A DNA stretch of 23,458 nucleotides from assembly GCA_031381645.1 (NCBI GenBank), contig JANMYB010000066.1, positions 1 to 23,458 of the forward strand, given 5' to 3'. The first letter of the stretch is position 1. The number at the start of each line of letters is the position of its first letter. The position numbers and the translations under genes are program-made. This DNA is from Methylotenera_A sp031381645. GTDB taxonomy: Bacteria > Pseudomonadota > Gammaproteobacteria > Burkholderiales > Methylophilaceae. Positions 15,717 to 23,458 of the stretch are shown piece by piece. Below the pieces are notes generated by a model that was given only the letters and a program-made list of their open reading frames with translations, was not told where the DNA came from and did not search any database.

Positions 15717-15742
15717 TATTAGTCATTTAATATTTTTTAAGT

Positions 15743-17575
15743 TTATTTTTGACGAATAAGCTCAACGCGGCGATTCGCCTTGTTACCCTCTTTTGGGTCA
15801 TTTTCTGCGACAGGGTTATCAAAACCATAGCCTTTTGCTATTAAGCGCTTTGCATCAATGCCATGTTTAACTAGATAATCACTGACTGATTTAGCGCGTT
15901 TTTCTGAAAGTTTTTGGTTGTAATCGGCTTTAGAAGTATCACGCTTGTCAGTATGACCAGCCACCTCAACGTTTGAATCACCCCAATCTTTAAGCGTTTT
16001 AATCGCATTATCCAATACAGGGTAAGAAACCGGTTTGATTTTGGCGCTATTGGTCTCAAACTCGACATCTGGCACAACTTTATCGCTTAGCACAATCACA
16101 TCTTTTGGTTTTTCAACCGCTGGCATCGGTTTCGGGGCGATGGAAAGTGGTTTTGCATTTGCTAATAAAGCTTCTTTATCAACGTTTACTTGAGTTGCTG
16201 CAACTGCTTCGCACACATTGGCGCCATCCATATAAGCTTCGCGGCTGACCTCAGGCAAGCCTTGGCGTGTTGAACCAATTTTATTCAACAACTCACCTTG
16301 GCTGGCATAAAGTCGCGTATAAGCAGTTTGAATATCATATTCGGTGTTTGAATAAGCGCGTCTAGCCTGAAAATATTCATTCTCTGTATCTAACAAATCT
16401 AGCAAAGTACGTTGTCCAATATCGAACTGTTTACGATACGCTTCGCGCGCATTTTCAATGGCTTTTTGGTGCCTGTCGCGATATTCCATTTGTTCTTTAA
16501 GTTGAACAATGTCGTTATAGGCAATTGTGACTAACTGACGCGTATCAACACATGCTTTATCGCGTTGATCGGTAGCGGTATTCATTTTTTCAATGGTTTG
16601 GCTAACCAAGGCTTTATCTGTACCACCGTTAAACAGATTGAAATTCATGGTGAGTTCTAACAAATCTGCCGCGCTGGTGCTGTCGCGGCCATCGTTACTA
16701 GTGCCTAAGTTTTTACGCGCTTGTAAATCTAGGCGCGGCAAATATTTGGCTTCTCTTGTTTTTACTTCGTCTTTAGCTGCTTGTATATCTTCACTGGTCG
16801 ATAAAATATTTGGGTTACGCAGATAAGCGACCCTCAGCGCATCTGTTGCTGTTGGCTCTGTGCCAGCTTTATAAAACTCAGGCTGCTCTAAGGTTGCTGG
16901 TGGTAACTCACCCATTAGGCGCTGCATACGCGCTGTAACATCGTGCAAATTAGTAGACTCAGTCAATAAATTAGACTCTGCAAGCGCTAAACGTCCAGAT
17001 GCCTGCTCCAAATCCACCTTCCGTGCAACGCCAGCATCTACACGCTCTTTAATGCGATCATAAAGTTGCCGGTGTACTACATAATTAGTTTTAGCATAAT
17101 CAGAAAGTTGGCGATAACGAAGTGTATCGATGTATGAACGCATAAATTCTTGCGTGGTCTCTTGCATAGCAGCTTGCAGCTCATAAAAGCGAACGCGCTT
17201 TGCATGGCCTAGGCGATTCACCTCGCTTGAGGTTGCAAAGCCATCAAAAATCATTTGGCGTAGCACTAACTCATTATTAAACCTTGGTACTGCCGTGCCA
17301 TTACGCCTGCTAATGCCACCATCCATTTCCTCTTGTTTGCGGTAAGTAGAAATAACGTCCGCCTTAGGCAGAAAACCGCCTTTGACCGCATCTTGCTCGT
17401 AGCCAGCGCCTAAATAATCGTGGTATCTTGCCTGCACCTCAGGGTTAGATGAAATCACCTTCTCGACCATCTGCTTTAGCGGCACTAATGGCTCAGCACT
17501 TGCTTGCTGAGCGAAAAACAACCCCGCCAATGCTAGTATTAATCTATTTTTTGTAGTTCTAGTAGCAAATTTCAA
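15743..17575 (-). CDS. TolC-family type I secretion outer membrane protein fused to an OmpA domain
   Basis: 610 residues. A signal peptide (cleavage near QASA, 24-27) is followed by a TolC/outer-membrane-efflux domain of about 430 residues with two related halves (PEVQARYHDYLGAG and the later PNILSTSEDIQAAKDE), as expected for a trimeric barrel with a periplasmic tunnel. After a proline/lysine-rich linker (about 470-495) comes an OmpA-like domain (500-610) with GHTD (540-543), R560 in SEKRAKS, and NRRVEL near the end, the residues that hold peptidoglycan. TolC proteins are normally 430-490 residues and lack this domain. The gene lies directly downstream of a giant RTX adhesin in the same direction, so it is probably that adhesin's exit pore (LapE/AggA role), with the OmpA part anchoring it to the cell wall. 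It has its own promoter, and its TTG start is supported by AAAGGG eight bases upstream. Confidence 0.92.
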   Translation of the reverse strand: MKFATRTTKNRLILALAGLFFAQQASAEPLVPLKQMVEKVISSNPEVQARYHDYLGAGYEQDAVKGGFLPKADVISTYRKQEEMDGGISRRNGTAVPRFNNELVLRQMIFDGFATSSEVNRLGHAKRVRFYELQAAMQETTQEFMRSYIDTLRYRQLSDYAKTNYVVHRQLYDRIKERVDAGVARKVDLEQASGRLALAESNLLTESTNLHDVTARMQRLMGELPPATLEQPEFYKAGTEPTATDALRVAYLRNPNILSTSEDIQAAKDEVKTREAKYLPRLDLQARKNLGTSNDGRDSTSAADLLELTMNFNLFNGGTDKALVSQTIEKMNTATDQRDKACVDTRQLVTIAYNDIVQLKEQMEYRDRHQKAIENAREAYRKQFDIGQRTLLDLLDTENEYFQARRAYSNTEYDIQTAYTRLYASQGELLNKIGSTRQGLPEVSREAYMDGANVCEAVAATQVNVDKEALLANAKPLSIAPKPMPAVEKPKDVIVLSDKVVPDVEFETNSAKIKPVSYPVLDNAIKTLKDWGDSNVEVAGHTDKRDTSKADYNQKLSEKRAKSVSDYLVKHGIDAKRLIAKGYGFDNPVAENDPKEGNKANRRVELIRQK

Positions 17576-17583
17576 CTGTTACA

Positions 17584-17589
17584 CCCTTT
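17584..17589 (-). promoter_or_regulatory. Ribosome binding site supporting the TTG start of tolC-ompA
   Basis: AAAGGG on the minus strand lies eight bases before the TTG at 17575. No in-frame ATG or GTG lies upstream close to the signal peptide, so this site fixes the unusual start. Confidence 0.65.
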
Positions 17590-17607
17590 ACTTTCCAACT
17601 CGTAGCT

Positions 17608-17635
17608 ATGTTAAAGCATCACATAGTATTGTCAA
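17608..17635 (-). promoter_or_regulatory. Sigma-70 promoter of the tolC-ompA gene
   Basis: On the minus strand a perfect TTGACA (17635-17630) is followed after 16 bases by TAACAT (17613-17608, 4/6 match to TATAAT). Start of transcription would be near 17600, giving a leader of about 25 bases before the TTG. With the terminator at 17763-17793 this makes the channel gene a separate unit from the adhesin. Confidence 0.65.
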
Positions 17636-17756
17636 CCCTAATGCTTGCCGATAGCACAATCAAGCAATCCGCATGCCAACTTACTGCTAATTTTGCAACA
17701 TTTTCATGAAGTTGCTAGGTTATTTTAAAATAATCAGACATTATTTCGTAAATTTT

Positions 17757-17793
17757 GATAAAAAAGGCCGACTTATTATCAAAGTCGGCCTTT
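17757..17793 (-). terminator. Intrinsic terminator of the adhesin gene
   Basis: A perfect 12-bp stem (AAAGGCCGACTT at 17763-17774, AAGTCGGCCTTT at 17782-17793; loop 7) lies 25 bases beyond the adhesin stop codon. On the minus strand six T follow the GC-rich part. Read on the plus strand it has only a short T run, so it acts mainly for the adhesin. Confidence 0.9.
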
Positions 17794-17818
17794 CTAATTG
17801 ACAGCTTATTGAGCTTAG

Positions 17819-20800
17819 TTAATCAGTGATTAACTTGTTGTTAGTCAGTAAGTTTTGAATAATAGCTTGGTCATCCGCAAAACCCGTCACTAAATCCACA
17901 CCTGTTAATGTAATTCTTTGTACATCTTTTGTTGGACTAAAGCCGTTAGAGAACCCGCCATTATTGCTAACATGGATGATTGTATTTGCCCCCACCACTT
18001 CAAAATGCAGATACGAAGCTAAATTACCAGCACCCTGTTCGCCTGTTAACAAATCTCGTAAATCAAGCACATCACCACCCACTGCCGCAGGGTCAAAATC
18101 TGTAATGACATCAGTTGCAGGGCTGCTCGTTGTGCCTCTATCAGCAAGCTCCCAACGGAATACATCAACACCAGCACCGCCAGTTAAGGTGTCGTTTCCT
18201 GCGCCGCCTATGATGACATCAGCACCTAAACCGCCAGTAATAATGTCGTTGCCATCACCGCCTGCTATGAAGTCATCGCCATCATTGCCATTTAACGTAT
18301 CGTTACCAGCATCGCCATAGATAGTATCCTTGCCTGTGCCGCCACTAATCGTATCATTGCCTGCATTGCCGTAGAGTTGGTCATCATCAGCACCGCCATC
18401 AATAATGTCGTTACCATCGCCGCCACGTACAATGTCAAAGCCTGCGCCAGCGTTAATGATATCGTCACCAGCTAAGCCAGAAATATTTTCGTTTCTAGCG
18501 CCGCCGTTAATCGTATTGTTAGCCGCAGTACCTGCAATATCATCAATAATATTATTTAAAGTTAACGTTGCAGAAGACGTATCGCCATCAGTATCTGTAA
18601 GCGTATAAGTAATGACCTCTGGTGCAGGCGCTGCCACGACAACTGTATCTAAAATGCTTGAATATTGCACTGCAGATATGCTACCTGCCGCACCAGAATA
18701 GGCACCAATCCCACCTGCATCAATTACAATCTTAGCAATCCCAGTTAGATTGATTGGCATTGCAACTGCGCCCTCTTGGGCACTTGCAAACTGCCCTATG
18801 ATCTCGCCGTGGACATTGTAAATAGTATAATTAAAGGCTTCGCGATTGCCACCACCTAAATTGCTATTAGAGACATCAACTGTGATCGTCACACCCTGTA
18901 CTCCATGGCGATGTACGCTGGTATCAAAATTAATGACCAAGCTTTCTAAGCTGTTAATTTGTGTGTCGTTAGCATTGCCTATGATACCAACACCGTCTGC
19001 ATTAGGCGTATTGACTGTTGCACTACCTTCAGCCGCGCTCGTTCTTGCAATGCCAGCTAAGGTCATGCCAGCGGTCGCTGCAGTCGTTACCAATCCAGCA
19101 CTAGTCAGTGTGTAATTGGTAGATGCACCTGTGACGTTATTCACAATTTCAGCGGTCGGTGGAGTGTATTTATAATAGCCCTCCTCATTAAACACCAATG
19201 AAGATCCACCTGCTGACGCTGTCCAAGTTAGGGTTTTAACGCCAGCAATTGAGGTTACCGTATAGTTGCCACCTAATGCGGGTGTAGAGCCAACAAGCGT
19301 AGTCAAATCAAAAGTAACGCCTTTAAACACCACTGAAGAAACATTGCCATTATCACCAGGATTATCTTCACCAGAGCGCCCAGCACTAAATGAGGTTAAC
19401 TGTAGATTATCGCCACCATCAGTACCAATAGCTGATATTACATTACCCTCAAAGAACGTAGAGTTACCCATCAGCGTATCGATATCATTATTTGCATCTG
19501 GTTTGCCATCTACAATTTGTACTGTTTGCTTACCAGTTGCAGTGTCGCCATCGCCATCGGTGGCTACAAATTTAATATCAAACTGTTCACCTTCTACCGC
19601 AAAACCAGCAGTTTGGTATACGTACTCACCCGTTCTAAAGTTAAATATCAAAATACCATCTTCAAATCCTCTGGCATCATTTAGAGTGAGTGTATCACTG
19701 GTTATTGGGAAGCCAGTCTGGACTGCCCCACCACCTACGACACTAATTTGCCCAGTCGTTGGATTGAAATTAAAAGTCACATCTGCATCAGGCACATTGT
19801 CGCCATTGGTATCTAAGCGCATGATTAAACTACTAATATAGCCGCCATCTGCGCCAAAGTTAAGACTGGAGCTAGCTGCACTACCTGCCACAGAACCACC
19901 AAAACTGGTTGGCACTGAAGCTAACAATACATCATCTAATGTCGCCACATTGGTAACAATAATCGCAGCATCTTTGACACCACTATTGTCGCTGTCTACA
20001 TTATGAATATTATTAAGCTCTGTTGGATCAGAGATGTCTGATGCGATACCAATCGCATAAGTTGTAATATTATTTGCAGTTGCAAAAGCACGGTATCCAT
20101 TGGCCGCAGGGTCAGTAATATCACCAGCAGTAGGCACACCGTCCGAGATAAAATAGGTCGTATATCTTTCACCAACAACAGGTGGGGTCATTGCAGCTTG
20201 CGCTACTGTTAACGCAGCTTCGTAATTTGTACTGCCGCCCACTGTAAAGTTTGCAGGATTATTTAACGCAGCAATAGCTGAGGCCGCTGTGGTAAACGTA
20301 CCTCTATTTGTAGCAGTAGCATCAAAATCGATTAAAGTAATGCTGACATTACCCCCTTGGCTAAAGTATTCATTGATTACGGCTGCTACTGCAAGCTGGG
20401 TTGCTTGCAAACGATCTTGAATGGTGACTGTACCGTTTGCTGCAACGTTTTTAACCTCACCTGCCATACTGCCAGAACTATCTATCACAAATACTAGGTT
20501 TTGTTTTGGTAGTACACCTTGTTGAACTTGCACAATCGCATCTTGCACAGTAGGTACATCATCTACCACATCTACTGTTAGGGTTGCATTATCCACCTCG
20601 CCCGATACTGAGTTAGTGAGTGTGTAGTTAACTGTAAAGCTATCGTTAGTCCCTGCACCATCTGTGGTTCTGCCTACCAAGTCAACCACGTAGTCGCCTT
20701 TAACATTGGCACCAAAATTTTGTGTGTATAACGTTATTGTTGCGATTGTGCGAGCAGCACTAGTCGTATCAGTCACCGTTACTATTACCACACCATTCAC

Positions 20801-23458
20801 ATCGGGAGCTGAGGCTGTAACCGTGCCACCTGTAACAGTGCCACCAGAAATTGTGAGAGTACTAAAGCTCGACACACCCGTATCGTTGGCTAAAACATTG
20901 CCTGTTGCTATTTCAATGGTTTGCGATTCTTGCGTACCGCCATTTTGTACGCCATTTTCATTAATACCAGCTTCAAACACACTCACCGCATCGTTTAGCG
21001 CAGTTGTGCTACCGTCATAGTTCATGGTTAATGTAGCATTTGAGTTATCGCCATCACTATCAGTTAGTGTGTAAGTGAAAATATCGGGCGTAGATGATGG
21101 CTCTGGCTGTATGCTAATGCCCGTCACTCTAAACTCATCACTACTCCCTCCAACACTAGATGAACGCACTACCACGTAGCTAAATGACACAACTGTGTTA
21201 ATTGTAAAGCTTTGTACACCGTTGCCTGGCCAAGTGCCCGATGAAGTTAAAACGCCGCTAGCATTATAAGTTTCCCATAACGCAGCCTCGCCATTACCTA
21301 AATCACTTACTGTAATAGTGGCCGATTTTGTTGTAGCTGGCAGGGCAATCACTAATTCTTCACCCTCTTCTATTCTGGCATTATTAGCGGTATTAGCTCC
21401 GTCATCTAGACCTATACCTCCTGTATTAAACATCACCTTTCCAGCTGAAGTAGGATTAAGTGTTGTAAGGTTTAAACCACTATTAGGGTTGCCCGCAGTT
21501 ACATATGCACTTGCGGCATCAAAACCAAACACATTAAATCCTACACCTGTGAAAGATGTCACTGCGGTTGGTGCTGTCACCGCAATAGTAGCGGGGGTAG
21601 ATAAGGTGTATGAATAAGAGCCATCAGGCTGTATTGTTAAAGTGCCATTGGCAGTATTAATCACCGTACTACCCGAAACAGTGTAAGTAGTGCTGTTAAA
21701 AACAACGCTTGTTACTGTATGCGGGCCGTCAACATTTAAAGTATCCGCAGTAATGCCGCCAGCACCAGTAATCACATTACCCGTAACCGTAGAACCAAAA
21801 CCAACGCTATCCACATCGTTATTAGCGAGCGGGTTAGTATCGGTAATGTTAATAGTCACAGTCGTCCAAGGAGTTGCAGTCAAGCTACCATCGGTTGGGC
21901 GGTAAGCAAAACTATCAACATCAGGTGTAACATCACCATGATTACGCGCTGGCGCTGTATAGGTATAGGTGCCGTTGGCATTCATCACCACCGTACCCCC
22001 TAGTGCAGTAGTAATGGTGTTAGTGCCATTTGCAGTACTGGCGTTTAATCCAGCTGCGTTAGTCGCAAACTGCGCAACTGTAAGCGCACCACCTTCAGGA
22101 TCTGTATCATTTACCAGTACAGTTGTTTTAACTGTAGTTGTGCCTTCAACTGCAATATAGTTATCTGCAACGCCAGTAGGTGCATCATTGACCGCAGTGA
22201 TATTAAGCAGAACAGTTAAGTTTGCTTGCTCATTGGCAGCCGTACCCGTTAAGCCTGGATCTATACCAGTATTGCCGTTGTCGTTAATATTAACCGCTAA
22301 ATTAATCGTGCCGTTGGCATTAAGTGCCGTGGTGTAAAACACGCCTGTGCCTGTAGAGACAAAAGTGTTAATAGCCGCCAATGTGCCAGTTAAAGTGAGC
22401 GCTGCGGCTGTGCCACCAACCACTACGCCAGCACCAGAGGTGGCTGTAAGCGTGCCTGTTGGCACTGTGAGGTTAACAGTCACATTATTTGTACCTGCGT
22501 CTATATCACCAAAATTTAAGCCTGTGAGTTTAGTGGCAACATCTTCTGTTACCGCTATGCTCGCTAATGGCGTAATGGTTGGTGTGTCGTTTACCGCCGT
22601 CACATTGACTGTAGTCACTGCCGTATTTGTATTATTTGTACCATCATTCAATACAACAGTAATATTACGTGGTGTGGTGCTGGGTGTGTCAGTGGTATTA
22701 GCAAAAGTAATTGCTCGAATAGCCGTTTGGTATTGCGCTAATGTAGCTGTGCCAGTTAAAGTCACCACATTTCCTGCAACAGTTGCAGTAATACCACCAC
22801 TACTTATGGCAGCTAACACATCACCAGCTTGCGCGTTAGTGAGTGTAATGGTTGCGCTTACCATTGTTGTAGAGACTGGGTCAACAATAGAGATGTCTGT
22901 ATCAGCGATGCTAACCGCAGCACCATTTTCAGTAAAAGTTGTTGTGTAATTAGAACCCGTCGCACCAGAAGAGTCATTTCCATCAAGGTCGATAGTAGGC
23001 TCGTCATCAATGATTGTACCTGTGCCTGTAGCTGTACCAATAGTCAGCGGCACAAGCTCATTACCTTCAGCTAAAATATCTTGAATAGTCGGTACCGTTA
23101 CAGTAAAACTGGTCACGCCAGCAGGCACGGTCAACACACCTAGCGCTAAAGTCACGCCATTGGTAAATGTTGGCACACCAAAGTCTCCTACAGAAGCCGT
23201 ACCACCACCCAAGGTAAATGGATAGGTGGTAGCAGTACTGCTTGGGTTACTTAAATTGACGCTATATACTAAATTACCACCTTCAACTATTGAAGGACTG
23301 TTAATACTTGCAATCGTCGGTACATTATCGTCATCCACAATCGTACCTGTCGCAACCGCGGTGCCTAAGGTCGCACCAACAGGGGCGCTTAAGGTGGCCG
23401 TAAAGACTTCATTGCCTTCATAAACGTTGTCTTGCGTGGTCGCTACTGGTACTAATAC
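17819..23458 (-). CDS. Giant type I-secreted RTX adhesin, C-terminal 1879 residues (5' end off window)
   Basis: The minus-strand frame is open from the right edge to the TAA at 17819, so this is the C-terminal part of a larger protein; the GTG at 23338 is internal, because a Calx-beta-type repeat continues through it (TGTIVDDD). Order from the right: two Calx-beta-like units ending TGTIVDDD and TGTIIDDE; cadherin-like/VCBS-type segments (VNDTPTI, VNDAPTGVADNY, LVNDTDPEGG, YTLTDSDGD); a von Willebrand A domain (about 20505-19910) with an intact metal-ion site DSSGS at 20482-20468 and FISDGVPTAG; T1SS-143-like segments (ATDGDGDTA, DGKPDANNDI); 13 calcium-binding RTX nonapeptides; and a C-terminal secretion domain (VITDFDPAAVGGDVLDL). 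Almost no cysteine, and rich in Thr, Asn, Asp and Gly. It resembles LapA/BpfA-type biofilm adhesins. The partner channel is the next gene downstream; the N-terminal retention module, if any, is not visible. Confidence 0.92.
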   Translation of the reverse strand, partial: VLVPVATTQDNVYEGNEVFTATLSAPVGATLGTAVATGTIVDDDNVPTIASINSPSIVEGGNLVYSVNLSNPSSTATTYPFTLGGGTASVGDFGVPTFTNGVTLALGVLTVPAGVTSFTVTVPTIQDILAEGNELVPLTIGTATGTGTIIDDEPTIDLDGNDSSGATGSNYTTTFTENGAAVSIADTDISIVDPVSTTMVSATITLTNAQAGDVLAAISSGGITATVAGNVVTLTGTATLAQYQTAIRAITFANTTDTPSTTPRNITVVLNDGTNNTNTAVTTVNVTAVNDTPTITPLASIAVTEDVATKLTGLNFGDIDAGTNNVTVNLTVPTGTLTATSGAGVVVGGTAAALTLTGTLAAINTFVSTGTGVFYTTALNANGTINLAVNINDNGNTGIDPGLTGTAANEQANLTVLLNITAVNDAPTGVADNYIAVEGTTTVKTTVLVNDTDPEGGALTVAQFATNAAGLNASTANGTNTITTALGGTVVMNANGTYTYTAPARNHGDVTPDVDSFAYRPTDGSLTATPWTTVTINITDTNPLANNDVDSVGFGSTVTGNVITGAGGITADTLNVDGPHTVTSVVFNSTTYTVSGSTVINTANGTLTIQPDGSYSYTLSTPATIAVTAPTAVTSFTGVGFNVFGFDAASAYVTAGNPNSGLNLTTLNPTSAGKVMFNTGGIGLDDGANTANNARIEEGEELVIALPATTKSATITVSDLGNGEAALWETYNASGVLTSSGTWPGNGVQSFTINTVVSFSYVVVRSSSVGGSSDEFRVTGISIQPEPSSTPDIFTYTLTDSDGDNSNATLTMNYDGSTTALNDAVSVFEAGINENGVQNGGTQESQTIEIATGNVLANDTGVSSFSTLTISGGTVTGGTVTASAPDVNGVVIVTVTDTTSAARTIATITLYTQNFGANVKGDYVVDLVGRTTDGAGTNDSFTVNYTLTNSVSGEVDNATLTVDVVDDVPTVQDAIVQVQQGVLPKQNLVFVIDSSGSMAGEVKNVAANGTVTIQDRLQATQLAVAAVINEYFSQGGNVSITLIDFDATATNRGTFTTAASAIAALNNPANFTVGGSTNYEAALTVAQAAMTPPVVGERYTTYFISDGVPTAGDITDPAANGYRAFATANNITTYAIGIASDISDPTELNNIHNVDSDNSGVKDAAIIVTNVATLDDVLLASVPTSFGGSVAGSAASSSLNFGADGGYISSLIMRLDTNGDNVPDADVTFNFNPTTGQISVVGGGAVQTGFPITSDTLTLNDARGFEDGILIFNFRTGEYVYQTAGFAVEGEQFDIKFVATDGDGDTATGKQTVQIVDGKPDANNDIDTLMGNSTFFEGNVISAIGTDGGDNLQLTSFSAGRSGEDNPGDNGNVSSVVFKGVTFDLTTLVGSTPALGGNYTVTSIAGVKTLTWTASAGGSSLVFNEEGYYKYTPPTAEIVNNVTGASTNYTLTSAGLVTTAATAGMTLAGIARTSAAEGSATVNTPNADGVGIIGNANDTQINSLESLVINFDTSVHRHGVQGVTITVDVSNSNLGGGNREAFNYTIYNVHGEIIGQFASAQEGAVAMPINLTGIAKIVIDAGGIGAYSGAAGSISAVQYSSILDTVVVAAPAPEVITYTLTDTDGDTSSATLTLNNIIDDIAGTAANNTINGGARNENISGLAGDDIINAGAGFDIVRGGDGNDIIDGGADDDQLYGNAGNDTISGGTGKDTIYGDAGNDTLNGNDGDDFIAGGDGNDIITGGLGADVIIGGAGNDTLTGGAGVDVFRWELADRGTTSSPATDVITDFDPAAVGGDVLDLRDLLTGEQGAGNLASYLHFEVVGANTIIHVSNNGGFSNGFSPTKDVQRITLTGVDLVTGFADDQAIIQNLLTNNKLITD
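18155..18505 (-). repeat. RTX calcium-binding nonapeptide array (13 units)
   Basis: Thirteen consecutive nine-residue units of the GGxGxDxxx type are in perfect phase, from GGARNENIS to GGAGVDVFR; the best matches include GGDGNDIID, GGDGNDIIT and GGAGNDTLT. The first and a few others are degenerate. In RTX proteins such arrays fold into a calcium-bound beta-roll outside the cell and help type I export. Confidence 0.95.

Noticed and set aside
22347..22949. 200-residue plus-strand open frame inside the adhesin
   Set aside because: It is the antisense of repetitive Thr/Val/Ala-rich coding sequence; its low-complexity valine/proline composition and lack of motifs mark it as a shadow. The same holds for the other plus-strand frames in 17964-23423.
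23336..23338. GTG at 23338 as the start of the adhesin
   Set aside because: The frame stays open to the window edge and the upstream 40 codons encode a continuing Calx-beta-like unit; the GTG codes for the valine of TGTIVDDD.

Overview
The window looks like chromosomal DNA from a Gram-negative betaproteobacterium. The housekeeping proteins (HrpA, Rep, RbgA, Uup, MsrB) read as proteobacterial, and the moderate-to-low GC together with a LigE-type periplasmic ligase and a c-di-GMP/large-adhesin setting suggests the Methylophilaceae (Methylotenera/Methylophilus-like). That placement is inference; no rRNA or marker search was possible. No phage, IS element, CRISPR array or plasmid signature was seen. 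No gene-free gap exceeds 300 bases; the largest, 17576-17818, holds a terminator and a promoter.

Layout. (1) 1-1650, minus: 5' part of hrpA, running off the left edge. (2) 1787-3137, plus: an AT-richer gene for a multi-spanning membrane protein with a C-terminal pentapeptide-repeat tail, split by a one-base frameshift near 2819; the five-residue repeat register continues exactly across the break. (3) 3221-4909, minus: a two-gene unit, a class I methyltransferase followed by a secreted ATP-dependent DNA ligase (ligE) whose TTG start directly abuts the upstream stop codon. (4) 4981-5862, plus: rbgA, overlapping tail-to-tail by 17 bases with (5) 5846-7033, minus, a membrane diguanylate cyclase. 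(6) 7143-9152, plus: rep helicase. (7) 9264-12182, plus: a large dCache/HAMP/PAS/GGDEF/EAL protein. (8) 12277-14178, plus: uup, an ABC-F ATPase. (9) 14228-15588: tRNA-Arg(CCU), an exported Bcp-type peroxiredoxin, msrB, and tRNA-Leu(UAA) on the minus strand. (10) 15743-23458, minus: a TolC-family outer membrane protein fused to a C-terminal OmpA domain, and upstream of it the 3' 5.6 kb of a giant type I-secreted adhesin (Calx-beta-like and cadherin-like repeats, VWA domain, 13 RTX nonapeptides, C-terminal secretion domain), whose N-terminus lies beyond the right edge.

How the genes may work together. The last two genes look like substrate and outer-membrane exit channel of a Lap/Bpf-type surface adhesion system. 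The two c-di-GMP enzymes are separated from the adhesin by about 5.6 kb of unrelated genes, so a link between them and adhesin control is possible but unproven. The peroxiredoxin and MsrB form an oxidative-damage pair. The rest are independent housekeeping genes, several probably transcribed from their own promoters. The observations most worth checking are the register-preserving frameshift in the pentapeptide gene, the TolC-OmpA fusion beside the adhesin, and the coupled methyltransferase-ligE pair.
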